Source: Renibacterium sp. (lineage in GTDB: Bacteria > Actinomycetota > Actinomycetes > Actinomycetales > Micrococcaceae). Taken from it: 64,000 nucleotides of DNA. The stretch spans positions 62,001 through 126,000 of the forward strand of contig JAFOLH010000015.1 of assembly GCA_017419405.1 (NCBI GenBank). The letters are read 5' to 3'. Numbering within the stretch: position 1 is the first letter of the stretch; every line of letters starts with the position of its first letter. The translations under genes were made by a program, and so were the position numbers. The notes beneath the pieces were generated by a model that ran no database searches, had not been told where the DNA came from, and saw only the letters and a program-made list of their open reading frames with translations. Shown in pieces: positions 52,433-60,959 of this stretch.

Positions 52433-52859
52433 AACCATAAACGGCAGACTGCCAAGATGCAAGAACTTGATCGAAGTTCGTCGTTACAATCATGTTTCGC
52501 CATTGACGGGCATCACTCGAGAGGCCCTCGGGCCGCGCCGCGCACTCCGCGACGTATACCGCAAGTGCGACCGGGCGCGCCGCGCCGAGCGCCCGCATCC
52601 TGCTCGACACCGGAATGGCCGGAAATCAATAACCGTAAAGCGATGATTAATAACCGATTGAATATTTCGTTGCTTTAACCAACAAAATGCATCTTTGCTT
52701 TTCTGAAAAATAAATCCGAATTCGGTGTTAATAACCTCCCAGTATCGTCTGCGCCCTTGTCCCCGGCCGAAATTAAAGCAACGGTTGAGTATCCACCGGG
52801 CCTGCCGACGACGATGTCGGCCGGTCCGACCATTGAGTAACCTCAACGAAGGACATCCC
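52433..52859. other. Intergenic region, AT-rich centre, no gene seen
   Basis: This 427-base gap holds the promoter regions of the transporter operon and the secreted protease. Bases about 52620-52760 are much richer in A and T than the rest of the window (for example AATAACCGATTGAATATTTCG), with GC-rich sequence on either side. Open frames across it lack start sites and codon bias, so I call none. Confidence 0.6.
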
Positions 52860-53567
52860 ATGAAGATGAAGAAACTCTTTGCCGCTGCGGCGATCACCGC
52901 ACTGGCCCTCGGCGGAGCAACGGCGATCCCGAGCGCGGCCAATGCGGAAACCGCCACGCCCCGGATCATCGGCGGCGGCACGGCAGACTTTTCCCAGGTT
53001 CCCTACGCAGCGAAACTCCTGCTGAACGGACAGTTCAACTGCACCTCCGAGGTCATTTCTTCGACTTGGGTGCTGACTGCCAAGCATTGCGTCGGCGGCA
53101 CGGTGAGCATCAAGGTCGGCAGTGCCAGCCTGACCGGCGGAACCGAAATCGCCAGCAAGCGCGTGGTGAGCTGGAGCGGCGGTGACCTCTCACTGGTCGA
53201 GCTCGCCCAACCGACGAATGTCACGCCCGCCACTTTGGGCACTACCACTCCGTCGGTGGGCACCAGCGGCGACATCTACGGTTGGGGACGCACCTCGCAG
53301 AACGGCCCGGCGGCCGCGAACTTGAAGACCGCCAACGTCCGGATTTCCGGCACCGGCTCGGACAATGCCGGCGGCCCGGCCATCCAGTTCCGCGGCGTGG
53401 ACGGTTCCTGCTGGAAGGGCGACTCCGGCGGCCCCTTGGTCGTCGGCGGCAAAGTCGTCGGCGTCGCCTCGACCAGCTCCAACGGCGGCGTCGACCCGCA
53501 AGGCCTCTGCAGCTACACCAACGTCTCCAAGGGCTTGAGCTGGATCAAGAGCGTCACCGGCCTCTGA
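52860..53567 (+). CDS. Secreted trypsin-like serine protease (S1 family)
   Basis: A 235-residue protein with a signal peptide (residues 1 to about 29, ending ANA), a very short propeptide and a mature start at IIGGGTADFSQVPYAAKL. The triad is His76 (LTAKHC), Asp109 (GGDLSLVEL) and Ser189 (KGDSGGPLV). Cysteine pairs around His76 and Ser189 fit the usual disulfides. The pocket region SCWKGDSGG has one more residue than trypsin, so specificity is uncertain. ATG 52860 follows GAAGGA. It may provide peptides or open up glycoproteins for the glycan enzymes, but this is only context. Confidence 0.92.
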   Translation: MKMKKLFAAAAITALALGGATAIPSAANAETATPRIIGGGTADFSQVPYAAKLLLNGQFNCTSEVISSTWVLTAKHCVGGTVSIKVGSASLTGGTEIASKRVVSWSGGDLSLVELAQPTNVTPATLGTTTPSVGTSGDIYGWGRTSQNGPAAANLKTANVRISGTGSDNAGGPAIQFRGVDGSCWKGDSGGPLVVGGKVVGVASTSSNGGVDPQGLCSYTNVSKGLSWIKSVTGL

Positions 53568-53583
53568 GGCCTGCTGCTTCAAA

Positions 53584-53650
53584 CAGCCGGGTGTGGCGTT
53601 CCGCGGTTTGGCCCCACAGGGCCTGCGCGGCGGAACGCCACACCCGGCTG
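53584..53650. repeat. Long palindrome after the serine protease gene
   Basis: Perfect 21-base arms (53584-53604, beginning CAGCCGGGTGTGGCGTTC, and 53630-53650) with a 25-base loop. It begins 17 bases past the protease stop and 53 bases before the GntR start. Position suits a terminator; there is no T-run. Sequence is unrelated to the repeat at 41.7 and 56.2 kb, but its size is the same. Confidence 0.8.
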
Positions 53651-53702
53651 CGCCAGGCCGGCCGCAGACCTGGGCCGGCAACTCTCGCCTAGACTCGTCT
53701 CC

Positions 53703-54464
53703 GTGAGCACTCCCCCGCAGAAAACCCCGTTGTACCGGAAAATCGCCGACGAACTCGCCAACCGCATCGCTTCCGGTGAATTCATCGCGGACCGGAGTTT
53801 GCCCTCGGAATTCGAATTGGCCGAACAATACCAAGTCTCCCGTGGCACCATCCGGCAGACTTTTTCGCATCTGCGGGCCACCGGGGTGGTCACCTCTCGG
53901 CAGGGCGCACGACGGGAGGCTGTACCCGGGCAGCGGTTGCAGAGCTTTTCCGCGCTGGTGAGTTTCTCCCATTGGGCCAAGGCGGCCGGTGCCACGCCCA
54001 GCGGTCGCGTCATCGAGTTGGAACGGCGTCGGGCCAGTCGGGTAGAACAGGAATTGCTCGAACTCCCGGATTCTGCCTGGGTCTACCACTTGATCCGGCT
54101 CCGGCTGCTCGACGGCAAAGCGGTGATGGTCGAATCGACCAGTTACCTCGAACGGGTCGGTGCGTTGCTGGCCGGAATCGACCTGGCGAAGGATTCGATC
54201 ACCGACCGGCTAGCCCAGTTGGGATTCGTGCTGGCCGAGGCGGAACACACCATCGATGCGATAGCGGCGGACGAACTGCACGCCGAACTGCTCGAAGTGG
54301 CACCCGACGCTCCGCTGCTGCGTGAGCGCCGGGTGACCTCGGATCCGAACGGAACCCTTTTGGAATACTCCGAAGACGTCTACCGGGCGGATTCAATCGC
54401 CTTCACCATGCGCAATTCTTCGCGCAATCACCATTTGCTCAAGAACGCACTGCCACCCGCCTGA
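53703..54464 (+). CDS. GntR family regulator with UTRA domain (HutC/PhnF-like)
   Basis: A 253-residue regulator. The N-terminal winged helix (PLYRKIADELANRIASGEF, then SRGTIRQTFSHL) is GntR type, and the rest is a UTRA ligand-binding domain ending DPNGTLLEYSEDVYRADSIAFTMR. UTRA regulators such as PhnF often control phosphonate genes. It is convergent with the oxygenase pair, overlapping tmpB-like by 26 bases, and candidate sites lie upstream of the tmpA-like gene. Starts at GTG 53703. Confidence 0.86.
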   Translation: MSTPPQKTPLYRKIADELANRIASGEFIADRSLPSEFELAEQYQVSRGTIRQTFSHLRATGVVTSRQGARREAVPGQRLQSFSALVSFSHWAKAAGATPSGRVIELERRRASRVEQELLELPDSAWVYHLIRLRLLDGKAVMVESTSYLERVGALLAGIDLAKDSITDRLAQLGFVLAEAEHTIDAIAADELHAELLEVAPDAPLLRERRVTSDPNGTLLEYSEDVYRADSIAFTMRNSSRNHHLLKNALPPA

Positions 54465-54990
54465 GCAGTCCGGCGAACTCCGAGAATTCGGGCGTCGGCA
54501 ACTGCGGGTCTTTGGCTGCATCGTCCCATCTGCGCACGGCCACTGCGGCTTCGAAGTGCGGCAACGCTTCGAACGCGGCGATTTCCGATTCGGCCATCGG
54601 CCCGCCTTGCACCGCCAAGGTGTAGCGCGAGGCTTCGGAGAGCTTGGACAGATACGCCGGCTCCACAGCGCAGAGATAGCGCTTCGCGTCGACATGCATC
54701 CGGATCGGCGCCAGCACCGGCTCATCGAACCATTGGGAGAGCCAGATCGCACCCGCTTCGTCATGGTCGTTGTCCGTCCCGGACATCAGTTCGGCTCCGG
54801 ACACCGCTCCGGTGAAGTGCCCGATGTCATGCAGCAATGCGGCCACCACTACCTGGTCTTCGGCCCCTGCAGCCTGCGCCAGCGCACCGGACTGCAGCAT
54901 GTGCGTCGCCATGCTCACTTCCTCGCCCAGATAGTCCTGCGAGCCTTCGCCGTCGAACAGCGCCTGGATCCGTTGGACGAAATCAGTCAT
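54439..54990 (-). CDS. HD-domain mixed-valent diiron oxygenase, TmpB/PhnZ-like
   Basis: A 183-residue HD-fold protein. Residues expected for PhnZ-type C-P bond-cleaving oxygenases are all present: Tyr20 and Glu23 (DYLGEE), His30, His54-Asp55 (LLHDIGH), His76 (DHDEAG), His99 and Lys103 (MHVDAK) and an Asp at 156-157 (RRWDD). Compared with my memory of PhnZ numbering the offsets are a constant 4-5. PhnZ releases phosphate from hydroxylated aminoethylphosphonate; TmpB does so from the trimethylated compound, giving glycine betaine. ATG 54990 overlaps the end of the tmpA-like gene by 8 bases. Confidence 0.84.
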   Translation of the reverse strand: MTDFVQRIQALFDGEGSQDYLGEEVSMATHMLQSGALAQAAGAEDQVVVAALLHDIGHFTGAVSGAELMSGTDNDHDEAGAIWLSQWFDEPVLAPIRMHVDAKRYLCAVEPAYLSKLSEASRYTLAVQGGPMAESEIAAFEALPHFEAAVAVRRWDDAAKDPQLPTPEFSEFAGLLRRVAVRS

Positions 54991-56074
54991 CGCGGGCCTC
55001 GGCCAAAAGCCGCCATTCGCTGGCCAGACTGTCCAGATCCGCATAGCAGCCTTGCAAGTGCCGTTTTCCCTGGCCATCCGGACTGCCCCGGAACGCGGTC
55101 CGGGCGTGCAGCAGCCGGCTGTTGTCGAAAATCACGCAGTCTCCGGCTTCGAGACGGAACTGGAACTGCAGGTCTTCGCGTTCCACGATCTCGGCGAACG
55201 CCCGGTACGCCTGGTAGAACCGCTCGGTCTGCCGGGCGGAGAGTTGCACCGGTTGCAGCGAGCGGTTGTTGAACCGCACTTCGGTGATCCGGCCGTAGCC
55301 GTCCGTGCCGATCATCGGCTTGGTCGCCTGCAAGCTGGCGTTCGGGCTGCGGAAAGCGAAACTGACCGGCGTGCTGGTCAGGATGTCGAACAGTTCGGGC
55401 TCATTGCGCCGGAGCAGATCCGCAGCCCGGAAACCGTCGAGCAATGCGGAATCGCCGCCGATGGCCGCGTTCTGCAAGCAGTGCAGCACCTGGATCGTGG
55501 GAACCGGATCCCGGTACGGGTTGTCAGTGTGCGGCGATATCGGCAAATCGGTGAATGCGAGGTTCGTCGGCTTGGCTTCCACCCGGACGTCGAACCAAGC
55601 ACCGTAGTTGGTGGTGCGCACGAAGCCGAACGACTCGGCGACGCGCAGCACGAACTGCTCCTGGGTCGGCACTCCGCGCAGCAGCGCGAAACCGCGGCGC
55701 ATCACCGAGTCCAAAACCTCGAACCGGGCGGCGGACTCGCCCCGATACTCGTTCCAGTCCCACGCCGGCAGGGTCGCGATGTCGTTGCGCTCCCAGAGCA
55801 GCTTGGCATCCTCCGCTCGGTCATCGGCCGGGACGCGGTGCTCGTCGTCGTTCCACCAGTTGCGCAACCACGCCGCGTCGAAGACCGATTCGTGGCCATC
55901 CGGCTCGAAACTCACCTTGAGCGACTCGCCGTCCTGCTCGGTGGCCCGGATCGCGGTGTCCGGACTCACATCGCCGATCTTGATCAGCTTTTGACCGCTG
56001 ATCGGGTGCTTGCACTGGGCGCAGGAGCAATTGTCCCGGAGCCAAGTGCCTGAAATTTCCATCTCCAGCATCAT
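54983..56074 (-). CDS. Fe(II)/2-oxoglutarate dioxygenase, TmpA/gamma-butyrobetaine hydroxylase-like
   Basis: A 363-residue oxygenase. The N-terminal DUF971-like zinc domain has Cys16-x-Cys18-x2-Cys21 (NCSCAQC) and a later His; the TauD-type domain has the iron ligands SPHTDN (HxD) and RLLHARTAF (His) and an arginine after it (GKRHLQGCY) for 2-oxoglutarate. This is the layout of gamma-butyrobetaine hydroxylase and of TmpA, which hydroxylates 2-trimethylaminoethylphosphonate. Coupling to a TmpB-like gene favours TmpA; a carnitine role is the alternative. ATG 56074 has GAGG 8 bases ahead; a longer start at 56101 would lie inside the operator region. Confidence 0.85.
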   Translation of the reverse strand: MMLEMEISGTWLRDNCSCAQCKHPISGQKLIKIGDVSPDTAIRATEQDGESLKVSFEPDGHESVFDAAWLRNWWNDDEHRVPADDRAEDAKLLWERNDIATLPAWDWNEYRGESAARFEVLDSVMRRGFALLRGVPTQEQFVLRVAESFGFVRTTNYGAWFDVRVEAKPTNLAFTDLPISPHTDNPYRDPVPTIQVLHCLQNAAIGGDSALLDGFRAADLLRRNEPELFDILTSTPVSFAFRSPNASLQATKPMIGTDGYGRITEVRFNNRSLQPVQLSARQTERFYQAYRAFAEIVEREDLQFQFRLEAGDCVIFDNSRLLHARTAFRGSPDGQGKRHLQGCYADLDSLASEWRLLAEARDD

Positions 56075-56085
56075 GATCCAATCCT

Positions 56086-56124
56086 CAACTTGTATGTACA
56101 TATACAGCTTGGCTATACAAGTTG
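56086..56124. promoter_or_regulatory. Nested inverted repeats upstream of the tmpA-like gene
   Basis: CAACTTGTAT (56086-56095) is exactly mirrored by ATACAAGTTG (56115-56124). Nested in the left side is TGTAT-GTAC-ATATACA. GTATGTAC differs at one base from the HutC-subfamily GntR consensus GTNTANAC. The nearby GntR/UTRA regulator probably binds here. Confidence 0.6.
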
Positions 56125-56190
56125 AAATCCACTTATCGCGGAGTTGAATTCCAGGCGAACACGAGGCCGCTCTTCGGACCCTCGCCTCGT

Positions 56191-56247
56191 CGAGTGGCCA
56201 GCTCTACAGGTAGAAATGGCCTTTTGGCCTGCAGAGCTGGCCACTCG
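56191..56247. repeat. Long palindromic repeat, copy 2 (CGAGTGGCCAG family)
   Basis: Arms 56191-56211 and 56227-56247 start and end with CGAGTGGCCAG and its complement, with about 19 of 21 bases paired and a 15-base loop. The same total length (57 bases) and almost the same arms as the copy at 41684-41740. It lies 6 bases past the PP2C stop and faces the upstream side of the tmpA-like gene. Confidence 0.85.
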
Positions 56248-56253
56248 TGGGGT

Positions 56254-57003
56254 TTACTCGGCGGGTTTGAGCACCAAGATCGTGGCATCGTCGGCCTTTT
56301 CGCCGATTGCCGCCTGGTGCTTGCGCAGCGCGGTCTGCACCTCCAGGGCGCCGATCGGCGTTTCCACCGCGTCGAGGAACTCCTCCGGCCCGGCCAGCAA
56401 ACCCAGGTCGACGGCGCGCCAGGCACCGTCGCTGACCAGGGTCACCAGTTCCGGCCGGCCGCACTGCACTACGAGTGCGTGCTCGGCAGCTTCCGGTTCA
56501 CGCCGGGCCACCCAGAGGCCCTCGGGCGTGTTCCGGCTCCGCCGCGAGGCGGCGAGCTGTTCCCGGCTCATCGCCGGCGCATTCGGATCGGCCAGCGAGG
56601 CGACCACGTGCCGGATCCGCCCGCCCGGTTCCCGGAGCACCACATGGCAATCCGCAAGCGAAAGCACCTCGACGCCATCAGCGGTCAATTGCGCCAAGGA
56701 CAGCGCGGCCGACGGGAATCGGACGGCTTCCTCCGCCACCAACCCCGAACCGAGCCGGTCGACCCGGCGCAGGGCTTCGGCGAGTACGGCCCGGGTGCCG
56801 TGCAGCCCGGCGGCTGCGGCGAGCTCGGCGCCGAGCACCCCGGACAACCAGCCCGGGTCGCTCGACGCCGGCAGGCCCAACGGCTCCAGCACCGAGGTCG
56901 CGCCGTCGATCACCCAAGCGGTATCGCCGGCAAAGCCGCAGGCGTCCTCGTTCGGGTGGTTGTCCCCTTCGGAGAGCGTGCGGGCTACCTGATGCCAGGC
57001 CAA
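56254..57003 (-). CDS. PP2C-family protein phosphatase
   Basis: A 249-residue protein with the PP2C metal sites: PNEDACGF near residue 17, VIDGATSVLE (DGxx), SLADCHVVL and the C-terminal LVSDGAWRAVD and KADDATILVL. It belongs to the PP2C_2 group of compact Ser/Thr phosphatases. No kinase is next to it. It lies 2 bases after gatB on the same strand and so may be cotranscribed with gatCAB, ending at the palindromic repeat. Confidence 0.83.
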   Translation of the reverse strand: MAWHQVARTLSEGDNHPNEDACGFAGDTAWVIDGATSVLEPLGLPASSDPGWLSGVLGAELAAAAGLHGTRAVLAEALRRVDRLGSGLVAEEAVRFPSAALSLAQLTADGVEVLSLADCHVVLREPGGRIRHVVASLADPNAPAMSREQLAASRRSRNTPEGLWVARREPEAAEHALVVQCGRPELVTLVSDGAWRAVDLGLLAGPEEFLDAVETPIGALEVQTALRKHQAAIGEKADDATILVLKPAE

Positions 57004-57005
57004 GG

Positions 57006-58520
57006 TCAGCCCTCGACGCCCAGCGTCTTCAGAATCAGTTCCCGCACCCGGCCGGCATCGGCCTGGCCTCGGGTGGTCTTCATCACGCCGCCGACGATCG
57101 CGCCCACCGCCTGCACTTTGCCACCGCGGATCTTGTCCGCGACGTCCGGCTGCGCAGCCAGCGCTTCGTCGATCGCGGCTTGCAGTGCGCCGTCGTCGGA
57201 GACCACGGCGAGGCCGCGCGAGGCGACCACCTCGGTGGGCGAACCTTCACCGGCCAGCACCCCGTCGAGCACCTCGCGGGCCAATTTGTCGTTGATCTTG
57301 CCCGCGTCGATGAGGCCTTGCAGCTCGACCACGGTTTCCGGGCTGACGCCCAGTTCCACCGGCTCCAGATCGGCGAGCTTGGCGCGCCGGGCGATCTCGC
57401 CCATCCACCACTTGCGGGCCACCGCAGCGGTGGCGCCGGCCGCGATGGTCGCTTCGATCTCGTCCATGATCCCGGCGTTGACCACATCGCGGAATTCCAA
57501 ATCGGTGTATCCCCAGTCGGTTTGCAGCCGTTTGCGGCGCTCGGCCGGCGGCTCCGGCAACTGGGCCCGTAACGACTCGACCCATTCCACCGTGGTCACC
57601 ACCGGCACCAGATCCGGTTCCGGGAAGTAGCGGTAATCATCGGCATCGGATTTCGGCCGGCCCGAGGTCGTGGACCGGGTGTCCTCATGCCAGTGCCGGG
57701 TCTCCTGCACCACCTTGCCGCCGGCGTCGAGCACTCCGGCATGGCGTTCCATTTCGAAGCGCACGGCGTGCTCGACGGCGCGCAGCGAGTTCACGTTCTT
57801 GGTCTCCGAACGCGTGCCCAAAGTGTTGCTGCCCTTGGGCATGAGCGAGACGTTCGCGTCGCAACGGACGTTGCCGCGCTCCATCCTGGCATCGGAGACG
57901 CCGAGGTTCTTCACGATTTCGCGGATCGCTGCGACGTAGGCTTTGGCCAGTTCCGGGGCCCGCGAGCCGGCGCCGAGGATCGGCTTGGTCACGATCTCCA
58001 CGAGCGGGACCCCGGCCCGGTTGTAATCGACCAGCGAGTAGTCGGCGCCCTGGATCCGACCGGTGGAGCCGCCCAGGTGGGTCAGTTTTCCGGCATCTTC
58101 TTCCATGTGCGCCCGCTCGATCTCCACCCGGAACACGGTTCCGTCGGAGAGTTCGATGTCCAGATAGCCGTCGTAGGCGATCGGCTCATCGTATTGCGAA
58201 GTCTGGAAGTTCTTCGGGGTGTCCGGGTAGAAGTAGTTCTTCCGGGAGAACCGGCAGAACTCGGCGATTTTGCAGTTCAGGGCCAGCCCGATTTTGATCG
58301 AACTCTCCACGGCGGCTTTGTTCACCACCGGCAGCACCCCGGGCAGGCCCAGGTCGACTTCGTTGACATTGGTGTTCGGCACATCGCCGAACGCATTCGG
58401 CGCCGAGGAGAACATCTTAGTGACCGTATTCAGCTCGACGTGCACCTCGAAGCCGAGCGCCGGCTCGTAGCGTTCGAGCAGCTCGTCGAAGGGAACCAAT
58501 TCCACACCAGCGCCGGTCAT
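57006..58520 (-). CDS. gatB: Asp-tRNA(Asn)/Glu-tRNA(Gln) amidotransferase subunit B
   Basis: GatB is the kinase subunit that activates the side chain of misacylated Glu-tRNA(Gln) or Asp-tRNA(Asn). The 504-residue protein has the family start [41 protein letters not shown] and a C-terminal YqeY-like tail ([20 protein letters not shown]). ATG 58520 overlaps the gatA stop (ATGA). Part of gatC-gatA-gatB. Confidence 0.97.
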   Translation of the reverse strand: MTGAGVELVPFDELLERYEPALGFEVHVELNTVTKMFSSAPNAFGDVPNTNVNEVDLGLPGVLPVVNKAAVESSIKIGLALNCKIAEFCRFSRKNYFYPDTPKNFQTSQYDEPIAYDGYLDIELSDGTVFRVEIERAHMEEDAGKLTHLGGSTGRIQGADYSLVDYNRAGVPLVEIVTKPILGAGSRAPELAKAYVAAIREIVKNLGVSDARMERGNVRCDANVSLMPKGSNTLGTRSETKNVNSLRAVEHAVRFEMERHAGVLDAGGKVVQETRHWHEDTRSTTSGRPKSDADDYRYFPEPDLVPVVTTVEWVESLRAQLPEPPAERRKRLQTDWGYTDLEFRDVVNAGIMDEIEATIAAGATAAVARKWWMGEIARRAKLADLEPVELGVSPETVVELQGLIDAGKINDKLAREVLDGVLAGEGSPTEVVASRGLAVVSDDGALQAAIDEALAAQPDVADKIRGGKVQAVGAIVGGVMKTTRGQADAGRVRELILKTLGVEG

Positions 58521-60043
58521 TTCGCTCCTCCAAGAATCGGGGCGCGGTCCAGGATCGGACCGCCCCACTGGGCTTCGTGCAGCGCTTCCAAAGCCGCGCC
58601 GACCCGGTACATCCGGGCGTCTTCGCGGGCTGGTGCGAGCAATTGGATGCCGGACGGCAGCCCGTCCTCATCGGCCAGTCCGTTCGGCAGCGACATGCCC
58701 GGGACGCCGGCCAGGTTCGCCGGGATGGTGGCCACGTCGTTGAGGTACATGGCGAGCGGATCGTCCAACTTCTCGCCGAACTTGAACGCCGTAGTCGGCG
58801 CGGTCGGCGAAATCAGCACATCGGCCTTTTCGAATGCCGCGTCGAAGTCGCGCTGGATCAAGGTCCGGACCTTCTGCGCCGAGCCGTAGTAGGCATCGTA
58901 ATAGCCGGCGGACAAGGCGTAGGTGCCCAGAATGATCCGGCGCTTCACCTCGTCGCCGAAGCCGGCCGCCCGGGTCGCGGACATCACCCGCTCGATGGTC
59001 ATCGAACCGTCCTCAGGCAGCGTGCGCAGGCCGAAGCGGACGCCGTCGAACTTCGCCAGGTTGCTCGAAGCCTCGGAGGGCATGATCAGGTAATAGGCGC
59101 CCAGCGCGTACCCGAAGCTGGGACAGGAGACCTCGACGATCTCGGCCCCGGCCCCGCGCAGCAGCTCCAAGGACTCCCGGAACCGCGCCTCGACACCCGC
59201 TTGGTAGCCTTCACCGCCGAGCTCTTTCACCACGCCGATCCGGACGCCGGAGAGATCGCCGCTCGCGCCGCGCCGGGCGGCGTCGGCCAGGCCAGTCCAA
59301 TCCTGCTCGAGCGAGGTCGAGTCCTTGGCGTCGTGCCCGCCGATCACTTCCTGCAGCAGTGCCGCATCCAGGACCGTACGGGTGACTGGACCGATCTGGT
59401 CCAGCGAAGAGGCCATCGCGATCGCGCCGTAGCGGGAAACCCCGCCGTAGGTCGGCTTGACGCCGACCGTGCCGGTCACCGCACCCGGTTGCCGGATCGA
59501 CCCGCCGGTGTCGGTGCCGAGCGCCAGCGGAGCTTCGAAGCCGGCGACGGCAGCCGCCGATCCGCCGCCGGAACCACCGGGGATCCGTTCCAGATCCCAG
59601 GGATTGCGGGTCGGGCCGAAAGCCGAGTGCTCAGTGGAGGAACCCATCGCGAATTCATCGAGGTTGGTCTTGCCCAGGATCGGCATCCGCGCCGCCCGGA
59701 TCTTCTCGATCACCGTGGCGTCGTACGGGCTGACCCAGCCTTCGAGGATTTTGGAGCCGGCAGTGGTCGGCTGCCCCTTGGTCACGATCAGGTCCTTGAT
59801 CGCGATCGGCACCCCGGCCAGCTCCGGCAGCGCTTTGCCCGCGGCACGGTCGGCATCGACCTCGGCGGCAACCTGCAACGCCTCTTCGGCGTTCAGGTGC
59901 AAAAACGCATGCAATTCGCCATCTACCAAGGCGATGCGGTCCAAATAGGCTTGGGTCGCCGCAACGCTGGTCACTTCGCCGGCCGCGAGCTTCGCGGCCA
60001 AGGCGGCGGCGGAAAGCTTGATCAGTTCCGTCGGTTCCATCAT
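58517..60043 (-). CDS. gatA: Asp-tRNA(Asn)/Glu-tRNA(Gln) amidotransferase subunit A
   Basis: GatA frees ammonia from glutamine. The 508-residue amidase-signature enzyme has Lys83 (AIKDLI), Ser158 (PGGSGGGSA) and Ser182 (DTGGSIRQP), with the same 75 and 24 residue spacings as the S. aureus triad as I recall it. It starts 3 bases after gatC. ATG 60043 or the next codon could be the start. Confidence 0.97.
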   Translation of the reverse strand: MMEPTELIKLSAAALAAKLAAGEVTSVAATQAYLDRIALVDGELHAFLHLNAEEALQVAAEVDADRAAGKALPELAGVPIAIKDLIVTKGQPTTAGSKILEGWVSPYDATVIEKIRAARMPILGKTNLDEFAMGSSTEHSAFGPTRNPWDLERIPGGSGGGSAAAVAGFEAPLALGTDTGGSIRQPGAVTGTVGVKPTYGGVSRYGAIAMASSLDQIGPVTRTVLDAALLQEVIGGHDAKDSTSLEQDWTGLADAARRGASGDLSGVRIGVVKELGGEGYQAGVEARFRESLELLRGAGAEIVEVSCPSFGYALGAYYLIMPSEASSNLAKFDGVRFGLRTLPEDGSMTIERVMSATRAAGFGDEVKRRIILGTYALSAGYYDAYYGSAQKVRTLIQRDFDAAFEKADVLISPTAPTTAFKFGEKLDDPLAMYLNDVATIPANLAGVPGMSLPNGLADEDGLPSGIQLLAPAREDARMYRVGAALEALHEAQWGGPILDRAPILGGAK

Positions 60044-60046
60044 GGA

Positions 60047-60343
60047 TCAGTCCTCTTCCAGGATCGCGGGGACTTTGAATCGGCCGTCTTCGGCGTCCGG
60101 GGCGCCGGACAGCGCCTCCGCTTGGCTGAGCACATGGCCCACGACGTCTTCCCGGAGCACATTGCGCAACGGAATCGGATGCGAGGTCGCGGGCACCTCG
60201 GCACCTGCCGCCTCACTCACCGATTTCACCGAATCCACGATGACGGCGAGCTCGCCGGCCATCCGGTCCAGTTCTGCCTCGGACATGTCAATGTGCGCCA
60301 ATTGCGCGAGGTGCGCAACATCGTCACGATTGATTTCAGCCAT
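60047..60343 (-). CDS. gatC: Asp-tRNA(Asn)/Glu-tRNA(Gln) amidotransferase subunit C
   Basis: GatC is the small belt subunit that holds GatA and GatB together. The 98-residue protein has the family start INRDDVAHLAQLAHIDMSE and the C-terminal LRNVLREDVV segment with an acidic end. It leads the gatCAB operon, about 50 bases from the GNAT gene. Confidence 0.95.
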   Translation of the reverse strand: MAEINRDDVAHLAQLAHIDMSEAELDRMAGELAVIVDSVKSVSEAAGAEVPATSHPIPLRNVLREDVVGHVLSQAEALSGAPDAEDGRFKVPAILEED

Positions 60344-60395
60344 GGAACTCCCTTGGAAGCTGTTACAGATTCGCTCCTAGTCTATGCGGTGCGGA

Positions 60396-60959
60396 CTAAA
60401 GCTCCAGCCGGTAGACCCGGAGCCAGATTTCGACCCCGGGATCGGTATTGGGCACGGTCCAGTCCCGCTGCGGCGCCCGCTCGAATCCCATCGAGCGGTA
60501 CAACGCGTGCGCGGACACCCAGTGGTCGCCGGTGGTCAGGCTGACCGCCGTTACTCCGTCGAGGGTTCTGCCGTGCTCGATGATCGCCCGCACCATCGCC
60601 TTCCCGATGCCGCCGCGCTGCAGTGCCGGGTCGACGACCAGCACCCGCATCTCGAGTTCCCCGGGCAGCGCGATATCCGCATACTCGTCGCCGGCCCGGG
60701 CAAGGGTCACTGCACCGACGATCCTGCGGGCGGGCTCAGCCGCGGCCGAATCCTCGAAAACCTGCTCGGCAACCCAGATCTGCGCCACTTCGGCGCGCTT
60801 GGCCACGTCCGCGAGCAATCGCAGATAAGGGTGCTCCGCAGAGTCGAAATACCCTGCGGCCAGATACGAATCGGTGGTGATCCGGGCGACGTCGGCGAAA
60901 TCGGCGGGCGTGGCCAGGCGGAAGGTCAATGGGGCGAGCGGGAGAATCACTGGCCCCAC
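60396..60959 (-). CDS. GNAT family N-acetyltransferase
   Basis: A 187-residue acetyltransferase. The acetyl-CoA site is VLVVDPALQRGGIGKAMVRAIIEHG (Q/RxxGxG/A), and SLTTGDHWVSAHALYRSMGFERA is motif B. The acceptor is unknown. Start may be GTG 60959 or 60950; it overlaps the end of the lipid kinase gene by 13 bases. Confidence 0.87.
   Translation of the reverse strand: MGPVILPLAPLTFRLATPADFADVARITTDSYLAAGYFDSAEHPYLRLLADVAKRAEVAQIWVAEQVFEDSAAAEPARRIVGAVTLARAGDEYADIALPGELEMRVLVVDPALQRGGIGKAMVRAIIEHGRTLDGVTAVSLTTGDHWVSAHALYRSMGFERAPQRDWTVPNTDPGVEIWLRVYRLEL

Noticed and set aside
52490-52981. 163-codon minus-strand frame across the AT-rich gap
   Set aside because: Composition changes abruptly along it, it overlaps the protease signal peptide and has no start site of quality.
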